Assembly (NCBI GenBank): GCA_022539475.1
Contig: VCMS01000008.1
Location: 310,001-374,000, forward strand
DNA from: Gracilaria domingensis
Taxonomy: Eukaryota; Rhodophyta; Florideophyceae; Gracilariales; Gracilariaceae
Reading direction: 5' to 3'
Length of the DNA stretch: 64,000 nt
This document shows, one piece after another, positions 21,760 through 31,781 of this stretch (position 1 is its first letter; every line of letters begins with the position of its first letter). The translations under genes and the position numbers were made by a program. The notes under the pieces are model-generated. The model searched no databases, was not told where the DNA came from, and saw only the letters and a program-made list of their open reading frames with translations.

Positions 21760-23169
21760 TGTGGAGGCGGTTCCAAGGGAGTGTCCCGCACTCCCTTGGA
21801 CACGGCCAAAAGATTTTCTTATCTCCGGAGATTGCTCCGGAGATAAAATCACCCTCCACCCCTGAACTGCGCCCGTCGCCCCCCCCCGTCTGCGTTCGCC
21901 GCCGTGCGTCTGCCGCCCCGTCTGCGCTCACTGCTACGCGCCGCGCGCCGCGGCGCGCGGCCGAAGATGATGAGGTCGGGCGCTTCGGCGCGGCGGCAAA
22001 GAGAAGGAGGCTGCGCGCCGCGTGCTTTGGCGCGCCAATGAGGATAATGAGGTTGCGCGCCGCACGATGCGGCGCGCATAAGGAAGAGGACAATGAAGTC
22101 GCGCGCCGCGCGTTGCGGCGCGTCTGAAGACGATGAAGTCGCGCACCGCGCGCTTCGGCGCGCCTGAGGCAGAGGGCGATGAGGTTGCGCGCCGTGCGCT
22201 GCCGCGTGCCTGAAACGGAAGATGGTACCACTGGCTCTGTACTGGTGTTGCGCCTCTCGCGATGCTGTTCCTCTGCATTGCTACGAAACTGCTTCAGAAC
22301 CTAACGACATATCATCACTGACCAACCACCGACCTACATAACGAAGAGCCGTGCGCTGACATCATTACATGTTATGGATGGTGAGCAGCACGAGGGTATT
22401 TAGGACTACACGGTGAGCAAGTTACAACTTAGGGTATACGAACCACAAGAATTGTAGATATAAACCCCCCGAGTTCGAGGCTTCGCAGCCAACCTAACTC
22501 GGGCAGACCACTTCCCCCTCGACGACCCCCCCCATCCTTGCCTCTCTCGCCTTTTTTCCTCCCTTTCCGTCGTCACCAACCTTCTTTCCTTTGGCACTCC
22601 CATCTTCCCTCAGCGCAGTCTGCGCCTCCCTGCCACCAACCTTTCCCCCTACATTTCCTTATTCCCGGCGGCCCGGTCTCCCGCCGTTCCCTACACAGTC
22701 GCCTTGTACTGCCCTCCATTGGGCTCTTCCGCACATTGCGATCATATCTACATCCCCGTTCCCCCGGACCGACTTGGGCAGTGGTACGCATTGCACTGGT
22801 TCCCTTCTTGTCGTCACCTCGCCTGGTTACTAGGTTTATGGTGGTATCGACGACAGGATCGAACGCCTTAGCCCTGCCTTTTCTACTGTTCCGCCGACAG
22901 CCTTGGTGTGTTGGTCTGTTGGCACTGCATTCTGTCGTTGTGTTGGCATTCGGCATCGAACGCCGAACCACACTCTCGTTTAATTACTCTCCCCGCTTCC
23001 TGTTAGCGGAGAGTTTCTGCTATCTTGGGGTTATCTTGTCTGCTCCTGCAGGCATCTGAGCTACGTTAACTTGTCGCCCCTTTTGGGCTGGTACTCTCGA
23101 GCATTTATTGTGTCGCTCTCCTTGGGTTTGTCACCACCCGCGTCGTTTCCCCCAAAAATGGCGTCCACA
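21760..23169 (+). repeat. 3' LTR
   Basis: About 1,410 bp, nearly identical to the 5' LTR, with the same TATA box (near 22459) and hairpin ladder (about 21932-22212). It is followed directly by the CTTTA duplication. Confidence 0.93.
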
Positions 23170-23232
23170 CTTTATATAAAGAAGGCGAATGTAGGAGCTT
23201 TCAACCACGTGAGCGATCATTATTTTTAATTT

Positions 23233-23316
23233 AGGTACGCCCGGGATAGTACAACGGCTAAATAAACACGGGTAGATTAAGCCGTTATAATACCCCGGGC
23301 AGCCTAATCCGTACCT
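23233..23316. repeat. Imperfect hairpin, MITE-like
   Basis: AGGTACG...CCCGGGATA..AACGGCT at the left pairs with AGCCGTT...CCCCGGGC...CGTACCT at the right, with a small insertion in one arm. It could be a small MITE. Confidence 0.55.
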
Positions 23317-23667
23317 GCGTTGAACGGTTAAATCCCCGACGGGGATGTAGACGTTAAATATTCCCATGGCGGTTTAGCTCTTAAAATACTCCGGGGTTAA
23401 TTAGTTTCATAAGTATCTCCGAACAACTTTTAGCGCACCTGCAGTTTCTCCTGTTGCACGAGCTCAGGACACCACAAAAAAACTTTATACAAGCCACAAA
23501 ATACCGTTAGGGCAATTATACGATACGCATTGTACGCTATTTGTGGTAGCGGATGTAGGGTGACAATTTTTGGCGCTGTGTGAACCCCATGCTCTGGTCT
23601 CGATGGAGATACGGACCTCACAGTTAACCTTCGCTTCAGTGATGTTGTCAAAATTTGAACTCAACTT

Positions 23668-23710
23668 AAACTCAAGCGTTTTATAATTTAATTATAAAAC
23701 GCTTGAGTTT
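23668..23710. repeat. Perfect 43-bp palindrome
   Basis: Two 21-bp arms (AAACTCAAGCGTTTTATAATT and its exact complement) are separated by one base. It lies about 340 bp upstream of the tryptophan dioxygenase start. It may be a foldback insertion or cruciform-forming site. Confidence 0.85.
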
Positions 23711-24053
23711 TACAGGATGCGATGCGTTGTTGGCCGCAGCGTTGTACAGTTATCAAGGGTACTGCTGTACGTGTCTCCCATTAAGGCAACTCCCCCACGC
23801 AATGGGTTAATTTGGAACCCTGCTTTTCGACAGGCTCGAAACCCCTCCAGTCCAGCGTGCAACGCACCAGACTCGTGGACCTGGCACAACTTGAGGTTGC
23901 TGCCGGTTGTGGGGCTAAACGCGGTTGATACAGGAGAGCTGCGACTCCACTCCTTGCACTCGCACATGTTGGACAAGCCGCACTTAAGCAACTTGTGCTC
24001 TTTCTGTGTCAAGACTCTGGCCTGCTGCTCCTGCTGTAGCCGCCGCACGCATT

Positions 24054-25445
24054 ATGTCCGTGCCACTGGTCAACTCCTGTCCTTTTGTTAAGGTCACTCC
24101 TATACTAGAGGACGCCGACTCTCCTGCAATTAAGCAGCAACACCCGTCTGAACCAAATGCTCCGCGCCAGCGCCCAACCGAGCCATCTAATCCTCTGGTA
24201 CAAAATGGGTCGAGCCCTGTTCATCTAGCTCATCGCCGCCCATCATGCCCATTTTCAGCAACTGAACCTGCCAATTCCAATGCCACATCGGGGCTGGGTG
24301 TCGGTGAGGCGGGTCGTGGAAAGCTGTACTATTCTGATTATCTGGCATTAGATCAACTACTAACTGCTCAGCGTCCTATTTCCTCTCTCAAAGGAAACTT
24401 GTGTCATGATGAGATGCTTTTCATTACCATTCATCAGACATATGAGCTCTGGTTTAAGCAGCTTATCTTCGAGCTTGACTCCGTCCGATTCATACTGGCT
24501 GAGCTCGACATTGGGGAGAAACTCATCTCACTTGCTCTTCACCGTCTCACTCGCATTCGGGAGATACTAAAGCTGCTCAACGACCAGATAAAGGTGCTCA
24601 AGACAATGACCCCCCAAGAATTTCTCGAGTTTCGTGATTACTTGTTTCCGGCGTCTGGATTCCAGTCGCACCAGTTCCGTTTACTGGAAATTAAGTTCGG
24701 AGTGAGTCCGGAACAACGACTGAACGCTCGTTGGATTCTTAATTTGTCAGCAGACCATCAACAGATACTTCGAAATGCACAGCAGGAACCATCTCTCTTT
24801 GATTATGTCGAAAGATGGCTTAGGAACATCCCCTTTCGTGAATTCCGCGGGTACAATTTCCAAAAGAGCTACGAAACGGCCATCCAACGTATGTTTGAGA
24901 TAGAGCAGCAAACCATTTTGACGAAGCTCGAACCTGGAGAACGCGAAGCCGTATTTGCACAGTTATCCAGCACGTACAGGACCTTCGAGTCTGTCTTTAA
25001 ACGTGAAGTCCATGACGAGCTCATCAAGAGCAGAAAGCGCAGGATGGGATTCCGCGCAACTTCAGCATCGCTTATGATCATGCTGTATCAAGATGAGCCA
25101 ATGTTTCAGTTACCAGCAAGATTTCTGCAGATGCTGATTGACGTTGACGAGCAGCTTAATCAATGGCGGTATGCTCATTCGCAAATGGTGCATCGCATGA
25201 TTGGTGTGAAAATGGGCACAGGTGGGAGTCTAGGCCACTCCTATCTGAAGCGAACCATTGATTCCCAAAAAGTGTTTAGTGATTTGGCTAACCTGTCAAC
25301 CTTACTAATTCCTCGACGCTTACTACCAGATCTTCCTCGTGAACTGCGTGACCAGATGAGATACTTTCATACAGTTGAGCAGTACGACAGAACTATGTTT
25401 GAGATGGGCGGCGGTGGGGATGAAATCGATTGGTCCTTCTGCTAA
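24054..25445 (+). CDS. Tryptophan 2,3-dioxygenase
   Basis: Heme enzyme opening the indole ring of L-tryptophan to N-formylkynurenine, first step of the kynurenine route. Intronless, 463 residues from the first in-frame ATG at 24054; the frame is open 16 codons further up but without an ATG. The first 85 or so residues are a Pro/Ser-rich extension not typical of the family. The catalytic body then follows: KLYYSDYLALDQLL, the signature HDEMLFITIHQTYELWFKQ (containing the substrate-side histidine), FRDYLFPASGFQSHQFR (conserved Arg and substrate-binding loop), and near the C-terminus HRMIGVKMGTGGSLGHSYL, which carries the heme-side region. All expected blocks are present, so it is probably active, most likely cytosolic unless the extension targets it. 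The gene stands alone on its strand. Confidence 0.93.
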   Translation: MSVPLVNSCPFVKVTPILEDADSPAIKQQHPSEPNAPRQRPTEPSNPLVQNGSSPVHLAHRRPSCPFSATEPANSNATSGLGVGEAGRGKLYYSDYLALDQLLTAQRPISSLKGNLCHDEMLFITIHQTYELWFKQLIFELDSVRFILAELDIGEKLISLALHRLTRIREILKLLNDQIKVLKTMTPQEFLEFRDYLFPASGFQSHQFRLLEIKFGVSPEQRLNARWILNLSADHQQILRNAQQEPSLFDYVERWLRNIPFREFRGYNFQKSYETAIQRMFEIEQQTILTKLEPGEREAVFAQLSSTYRTFESVFKREVHDELIKSRKRRMGFRATSASLMIMLYQDEPMFQLPARFLQMLIDVDEQLNQWRYAHSQMVHRMIGVKMGTGGSLGHSYLKRTIDSQKVFSDLANLSTLLIPRRLLPDLPRELRDQMRYFHTVEQYDRTMFEMGGGGDEIDWSFC

Positions 25446-26048
25446 AGAGTCCAATGAAACCCAATGTTCCTGCAGCATTTTGAATGGTTGCTTATGCAGA
25501 CGTATATGTGTCGTTGACATCATGAACCAGTTTGCCGCCTCCCTGAGCAGAGTTTCCATGGAGCAACACTTTAGATCATGTACATAAAATGCCAGGGGTG
25601 AAGCAGAAACACCTTGTCCTTACTTCCTGAGGCGAATCCAGCAAATATGACTGTAACTCGCTCTCTCGAGCTACCGAGGGTATATCGCGACTTCATAACA
25701 TTATCACTAATAGTGAACGGAGTATCTGTCACTATGGTGCGAACGCAAAAAGCGAGATACGAGCAAAGCGTGCTAGCAACAGCATGACCAAGAAAAAAAC
25801 ATTGTGATACAAACAAGACTCACAGAAAAGATGAAAAGCGGCTCGTGAGCTGTTCCTTTCAAAAAGTGCACCCTCCCATACACAAATGCGTTTCTTCCCG
25901 AGTATTCAGAGCGGAGGAAAAGCTCAAGAGCATTGATTCACAAGGATTTCCGTGACTTAGGCTCGCAACGACTTGATTCCAAGTCACAGAAAGCTTCCTA
26001 TAAGTGAACAATTCGTATGGTTCAGAACCAACAAGGGATATCCGCAGA
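25446..26048. other. Intergenic region, no gene recognised
   Basis: Between the convergent tryptophan dioxygenase and TIM17 genes. Short frames exist on both strands but none has a recognisable motif. Likely 3' UTRs. Confidence 0.45.
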
Positions 26049-26745
26049 TCATGAAAGCTGCCCCACCGCAGCAAGTCCTTCATTACGTTTTTTTGCTTGG
26101 GCAAGTTCCATTTCTTCTTTGAGCTTCTGAAACTCCTCTGGCGAAAGCGGTGGCTGGTTGGCAGCATACCTAGTGATGACGATGGTCGCTCCCTCAATTA
26201 AAGCTAAGAGAACCCCCCCGACGACAGCATTCTTACCCGCAGCACGCAAGCCAGAACGACAAGACAGTACGCCACCAGTCAGTGCCCCAGATGATATAGT
26301 GTTCCAAGGATCTTCCTTCTTTCGGATTGCTTGAAGCGTGCAGTCAAACGAAGAAAAAAGACCGCCCCAGACGGCAAAACTTCCACCCAAAGCCGGTGCT
26401 CGGACTTTCACAGCGTCTATAGCACCAATGAGACGAGCGCCGTTCGGAGAGTTTCGAGCGCCTCGTATAAAGTGCCAAATCGTACCACCAATGGCACCCA
26501 TTGCAAAAGCACCCCCGAAATCTAGGTTGACACACATTCATAAGCAAAGGGCAACATCTTCGTGTCAGAACATTGATCTCCAAAGTGACATCACACTGCG
26601 TGGATTTCTAGGCTGTGCGGTCGTAGTGTCGAGCACATGTTCGCAACGAGAGTGTCAATGAACGAAACTTACCATCGAGAATTCTGTGGGGGCATGGCTC
26701 TCGTTGATGGTCTACGGTAGGTTCCGGTGGAACATCGAAATTCAT
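26049..26745 (-). CDS. TIM17: Mitochondrial import translocase subunit Tim17
   Basis: Core subunit of the TIM23 complex that moves presequence proteins across the mitochondrial inner membrane. Two exons on the minus strand, 26673-26745 and 26049-26521. The GTAAGT donor and CTAG acceptor join exactly in frame to give [18 protein letters not shown], the family's N-terminal signature. The protein has 181 residues. Glycine-rich transmembrane segments follow ([53 protein letters not shown]), giving the four-segment Tim17/22/23 fold. The charged tail ([18 protein letters not shown]) faces the intermembrane side in relatives. It is divergent from TRAPPC4, with about 550 bp between starts. Confidence 0.93.
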
Positions 26746-27295
26746 TTGTTTGTCTTGGCCCTCGTACGCGTAGCAGAAGCCAAGTCTTTTTCGCAACGTT
26801 TGAAGACGATCAAGTTCTGTTGCAGTTGCTTTGGTTGCAACCGTTACTCTTGTGGTCCGAGTGGAAGAAGTCAAACGTCACGGAACAGGAGCTGGGATAC
26901 GGAAGAAGGCTGAAGAAATAGACGTGCACATGGAGTGATGTGCTCAAAAGAGATTCCTGTGGCTGCCGCCACTGAAAAAATTCCGGCGCCGTCGGGCAGC
27001 AGCTCCTCATCATCAATGCGTTCAAGGCGTAAATAATTTTTTCAGTCTTCACCTAATTGAAAGCTGACCTGTTCACCGCCTATGCCATTCGCATCACAGC
27101 CCCGTTCGCACCTTGGTTAGCAGGCTCAAGTTTATCCCTCTTCGCAGCGCGAAAACAGAAGAGAAGCATAAGCATAACCAGTTTCAAGAAACCTCTGCTA
27201 CGTTACCCAACCTTGGATTGTTTCTTCTTGGTTTCATCCACCTCTACAAATGAGCATGTGTTAAAGACTGTCTCTTCTTCGCTTGATCAAGCAGC
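26746..27295. promoter_or_regulatory. Divergent promoter region of TIM17 and TRAPPC4
   Basis: About 550 bp separate the two start codons on opposite strands. No coding motif is supported. It must hold both promoters; I see no clear TATA box. Confidence 0.4.
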
Positions 27296-27908
27296 ATGGG
27301 ACTGCAATCTCTTTTTGTAATCAATAAGGCAGGCAGTCTGATATTCGACCGTAGACTTAGTGAGGACGCCCCTCAGCTATCCCCGAACGATTGCTTACAT
27401 CTTGCGTCAACATTTCATGGGTAAGCTTTCACCGCTTTTCCCTCTTCAAATGTCTACGTGATATCGACACAAGAATTCGAAACTCACATCCATATGCACA
27501 AATGTACTATTGCACAGCATGCAGCTTTTAGTTCAGCAACTCTCTCCCGAATCTTCTGATCATGGGTTTGGAATAGTCACTCTGGAAACTGCGTCCTACG
27601 TTTTACAAGCGTATCGGCCAGAGACAGGGGTTCAGTTCTTTGTGACAGCCGATCTTAAAACGGAGAACTTGGCCGCCTTCTTGGTACGTGCGATCATCTA
27701 GAGCGAATGCGCATTTCAAAAGAAGCCACGAAAAGTGCATTCTGACATTTTCTAATTCTTTACATTGTAGCGAGATGTTTATGTTATTTATGCTGATTAC
27801 GTTATGAAGAATCCCTTCTACGAGCTTGACATGCCTATAAAGGTAGACCGATGGGAGGGGCACCTAAAGGGCCTTGTGGACAAATACAATAGTCGTATGA
27901 ACTTATGA
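27296..27908 (+). CDS. TRAPPC4: TRAPP complex subunit TRAPPC4 (Trs23, sybindin-like)
   Basis: Small core subunit of the TRAPP tethering complex, a Rab GEF acting between ER and Golgi. Three exons, 27296-27420, 27518-27683 and 27771-27908, with donors GTAAGC and GTACGT and acceptors CACAG and TGTAG. The joined frame is 142 residues, the length of plant TRAPPC4. Order of features: an N-terminal longin-type strand (SLFVINKAGSLIFDR), then NDCLHLASTFHG joined to MQLLVQQLSPES, then LETASYVLQAYRPETGVQFFV, and the C-terminal signature YADYVMKNPFYELDMPIK. It lacks the PDZ-like insertion found in animal TRAPPC4, as in plants. The related subunit Bet5/TRAPPC1 is a less likely alternative. Each exon alone is too short to be noticed, so the gene is easy to miss. 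Confidence 0.9.
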
Positions 27909-28175
27909 CACTTCGTGGCGTAACAGTTAAGCTGGAGATCAGCTCCACACCGAGACCGCTTGGCACTCTTTCGCACTTGGAACGTTTTGCCCTCCGTAGT
28001 GATTTAGCTATCTACCATTTTGGATTTCTGACCCAACCTCGCTGACAAGTCCATTTAAGCGCTTTCGAAACAGTATGCTATATAACTACTCGAATAAACG
28101 TACTTCCCAGCAATAGTTCCATGTTGCATCCCATCGTGTCATTGTACTCGTACGGGATATAGTGATCTGTTTCTT

Positions 28176-29199
28176 TTATCCAGTTTCACGGGAATCGGAC
28201 GTATGTGACGTTTTCGCAGAAGCCGAGGAAGAGTCCGTGGGTGGTGTGATGGGCCGAGCGGCAGTAAACATGTAGTTCACGCTCAAGTCGTCAACTACGG
28301 AAAAGGTCCGACTGAAAGGACTGTACGCAACCCCAACAACCTCTTCTGGAACAAGCTCCGTTTGATTCTTTATGACATCTGCAACCTCCTCTGGTGTCGG
28401 AAACCTAGTCCAATCATGAGTTCCAGCGGGGAGCCATCCTAGGACACGTTCCACAGCAATAATTCCCAAGGCGTAAGAAGTTACGGTACGATTGAGGGTC
28501 GAAAGAATGAGAACTCCGCCCTCCCGAACGAGAGATGAGCAATGCTTGAGAAACTTTGCAGGCTCTGCGACGTGCTCTATGATCTCCAAGGCCAGTACAA
28601 CGTCAAAACTCTCTCCTGCGTTTACAACATCTTCAACGGCGGCTTCGCGATACCGAAGTACATCCGTAGAAGATATTTCGGGATCCTTTGCGGCGTGTTG
28701 TCGTGCGACCAAGATACCTTCTCGAGACTTGTCGATACCTAGTATTTTTGCGCCTAGTCGAGCCATCGGTTCAGCGACAAGACCGCCTAAGAAAACACAA
28801 AGAAAACGTTAGTGTTCGGCGGCGAAAGAAACTTGTGTCTCGGCATGAGCACGCACCTCCACAACCAACATCAATTACATCAATTCCAGAGAGCGGCTTC
28901 AATGGTAGACCGTGCGTAGTCTTTTGTTCTTGTCTATTCGGAGCGACATTCCGCTCTATGACAGATCTGATATACCCAATGCGCGTCGGATTTAGTCTGT
29001 GCAATGGAGCAGCTGACCCTTTGGGATCCCACCATTTGCCTGCTTGATCTGAGAACTTCTTGATTTCTTTCGGATCGACAGTTGATTTCGATGATGTTGA
29101 AGATGTGCAGAAACGGTGCGAAATTCTTCGCCCGTAGCTCGCAAGGTTCCGCCCGTTCATGAAGTTCCGATATGATAACGAAGCCCTGGACTTCCACAT
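28176..29199 (-). CDS. COQ3: Ubiquinone biosynthesis O-methyltransferase
   Basis: S-adenosylmethionine-dependent methyltransferase performing the two O-methylations of the ubiquinone ring in mitochondria (UbiG/Coq3 family). Two exons, 28857-29199 and 28176-28786. The donor GTGCGT and acceptor TTCTTAG join in frame to restore the SAM-binding motif I, DVIDVGCGGGLVAEPMARLG. The protein has 317 residues, starting at the first true ATG (29199). The first 45 residues are rich in Ser, Arg and Tyr without acidic residues, a good mitochondrial presequence. Further family blocks are KWWDPKGSAAPLHRLNP, FDVVLALEIIEHV, STLNRTVTSYALGI and PAGTHDW. The C-terminal 20 residues are a Ser/Thr-rich tail. Confidence 0.93.
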
Positions 29200-29998
29200 C
29201 CCTGACAAACAACTCGCCCAAGATCCCAAAAGGATCGTAGACTCAAGCAGATCTGGAAATTCTAGTTCTTTGGACTGGGATTATAACCTTCACTGAACTT
29301 CGACAAGTGATAACGAGCGATTAGGTATAAGGATACCCCTTTTGCCAGCTTTGAAACGATTGCTTCGTCCAAACAGTATTCGTGCTATTCTTCATATCTG
29401 AGAAATGGCCCTTTTGAGAAATGCCAGCTAATATTGTATACACATGCTGCTTCGCAGAGTTGCTCTTCTGAACGTGCGTATCGGTGATTATGACAATTTG
29501 TGACAATCTTCCCACAAATATACCGATGAACAGTTTCGTTTAAACCTTGGTTATCACTCAAGGTATCAATCAGAATGAAACGATTCTCAACTTCCGGGAA
29601 CGCGTTGAGATCCCTTCCTGTCCGTTACTTTCAATGGGAAAACTCACGGGTGATGGCCTCCGCGTTCTCGCAAAAATTTGCAACAGGCGTTTTGAGGCCA
29701 CAAGTGCGGTTCAGATAGAAACACTACCTTAGTACCCTTGTATTGAAACCAAGTCTCAGGCGTTCACTCGTTCGCATATATCTAACTGTGCTCGCACTCC
29801 CCGAAGGTAAAGGAAGCTCCTTTTCCGGGCAGCGAAACGGTTTTACGTACCATTTCTGTCTTCATCCTGTCTTTAGGTGGGCTTTAGATAGGTCGCAAAG
29901 ACTAGGAAAGCAGCTGGAACGTAGTTCGGGCGGAGACATCCATTGAACGCAAGCAAAACGTAATTCAACTTGTGCATCGCGCTACTAAAGTTTCTGAT
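29200..29998. other. Intergenic region, no gene recognised
   Basis: Divergent spacing between COQ3 and the kinase gene. No coding or structural signal stands out. Confidence 0.45.
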
Positions 29999-31144
29999 AT
30001 GGCATTCATTGCGTCCCCACCCACATTACCTCTGTCCTCGAGGCAGAAAAGCTTGACATCACCGCGGAAAAGTTATAGAATGGCAACCAGTTACCTTTCA
30101 CCAGGGTCTTTTAACATAAGCTTCGAATCAAGCTCTTGGAATGGAAACTTTGGCGCAATCTTCGTGGGGGAATATATAGATCCCGCACTGGAGACAGACA
30201 AACCATTCGATATCGTGGTTAAATGCCCCGTAAATTCCGCAATAGGTCGGGAACTCTACAACATGGAAAAGTACACGAATCTCAAACTAAACAATAGCTT
30301 TAGTGAGGAGAAGCGATTTCCTGAATATGTTGGAGAACTCATAATCCCCGGCAATTTTCCGATAGCGACTGGACTTTCGCGATTGGGACTGGTATGGCGC
30401 AGAGTTGGAAGCGGGGAAACGCTTGAAGATTATATAAATCCCTCACGGATATCTACCCTCATGTCTTTGTTGGGCGCACAACATTCAACACCCCCTATTC
30501 GGAGAGGACTCGCTGCCGCTGTACTAATGGAGCTTTCCTTGATCGTAAACGACTTGCAATCTTGCGGGATTGTGCACAGGTAAGCAAGATCATAAATGCA
30601 GTGACCGGGACGAATTCAGAGCTGACTATTTTTCCTTCTGTCGCGCAGAGACATAAAGCCCGAGAACATCCTTGTTGTTCCGGGCGACCCTGCTGGAACA
30701 CCTCTGAAGGCAATTGACTTCGGTTCGTCTTGTGATTGGAAATCGCCGTTTAAAAAGGGCTTGAGAACTGCGACTTGTGATCCCGTTTATGCAGCACCAG
30801 AAAAACGGTTGGACTTATTTCGCCCAGCCTATCGCTTTGACGTGTATAGCATTGGTCTCATAGTACTACGCTGTGCAGTTCCAAGCTTAACTGAGGCATC
30901 TGCGATGTCCGATTTCGTCACCAATGTTCTTGGCACTTGTCGTTTCTCACTTGAAAGAGCTTGCTCAGCGGTTCTAAATGGGCGTCTATCCGCGTCAAGT
31001 GCGCTTCGACAGGAGCTCGAACAGTTATTATCTCCTGTCAACGAGGATTTATATGCTGTTCTTGTGACAATGCTTACCGAAGATCCAAGCAGTCGTGCCG
31101 ATGTAGGCGATTGTTTGCGAAGCAGATTGCTAACGTCTGCGTAG
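29999..31144 (+). CDS. Plastid STN7/STN8-like Ser/Thr protein kinase
   Basis: Protein kinase resembling the thylakoid kinases STN7/STN8, which phosphorylate light-harvesting or photosystem II proteins. Two exons, 29999-30579 and 30649-31144 (donor GTAAGC, acceptor GCGCAG), joined in frame to restore the catalytic loop IVHRDIKPENIL. The protein has 358 residues. The start is the ATG at 29999, giving a leader MAFIASPPTLPLSSRQKS that looks like a plastid transit peptide. N-lobe: a glycine-rich loop (GNFGAIFVGEY) and the ATP-site Lys in DIVVKCP. C-lobe: AIDFGSS as the Mg-binding DFG, then DPVYAAPEKRLDLFRPAYRFDVYSIGL, very like the STN pattern with YAAPE in place of the usual APE block. All catalytic residues are present. 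I see no transmembrane anchor, unlike STN7. In red algae, which lack LHCII, the substrate would differ; that is inference. Confidence 0.75.
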
Positions 31145-31781
31145 ACAAAGAAGTAGCGCGGTTAAAATAAGTTTTGGACTCCTACTATTGAGCATCAAAG
31201 CTCCTTTCGTGAACATTCAACCATGAAAAATATATGTTTCCGAGATGGTTTCCACTTCCAAAACCTCAACCATTGGATATCAATCTTTGCTCTGCACATG
31301 GGCATTACGTGATAGACTATCATATATCGCTCGTGTACGTTCCACCGACAGTGCTTCGCCCATAGCTGATGAGTTTGTTTCAATCGACTTTTGTTCGGCA
31401 AGATGCAGTTAGAGGTTCAAACTTTGAACTTTTAGAAAGGCACTCTGAGCCAGTTGCTTCGAAGCGCCTCGATGAGAGGGGCAGCAGTATTGATGCATCA
31501 ACGACATCAAAAAGGAACATGTCATATGGTGCTCGGTTCTAGGCTGCCCAAAATCGTTTCGAAATCTTGTTGTGAGACTTGAGGTCTTATTTGATGTAGC
31601 TATATCAGCCAATCAGAGAACGCAATTATTGATGCAGGCCAACGGGGGCATGCCAGGTGGCCTACCCCATGTAACTTGATCTGAGCTCAGTCCGATCCAT
31701 TCGAAGAATACCAAATGATCACTTCTACGTCAACACGCCCGTAACGAACGCGTCATAGCCGTAGCGAGCACTATCCCCAAA
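31145..31781. other. Intergenic region, no gene recognised
   Basis: Between the kinase and the E2 gene, both on the plus strand. No motif seen; it must contain the E2 promoter. Confidence 0.45.

Larger units (their letters stand above)
13283..23169 (+). mobile_element. Whole-looking Ty3/gypsy LTR retrotransposon
   Basis: Two near-identical LTRs of about 1.41 kb (13283-14691 and 21760-23169), each beginning TGTGGA and ending TCCACA, flank one long gag-pol frame. The 5-bp target duplication CTTTA is exact (13278-13282 and 23170-23174). A TGG-starting primer-binding-type sequence follows the 5' LTR directly, and a purine tract (GAGTGGGGAAG) stands before the 3' LTR. By eye the LTRs differ at only about ten positions, so the insertion is recent. 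The element looks whole, with no obvious break in its coding region. Joining the flanks shows that it landed in an inverted repeat. Confidence 0.93.
23175..24053. other. Region between the LTR element and tryptophan dioxygenase
   Basis: No gene seen. It holds two inverted repeats listed separately and the promoter/leader of the gene at 24054. Sequence directly after the target duplication (TATAAAG...) is the other half of the palindrome into which the retroelement inserted. Confidence 0.5.
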
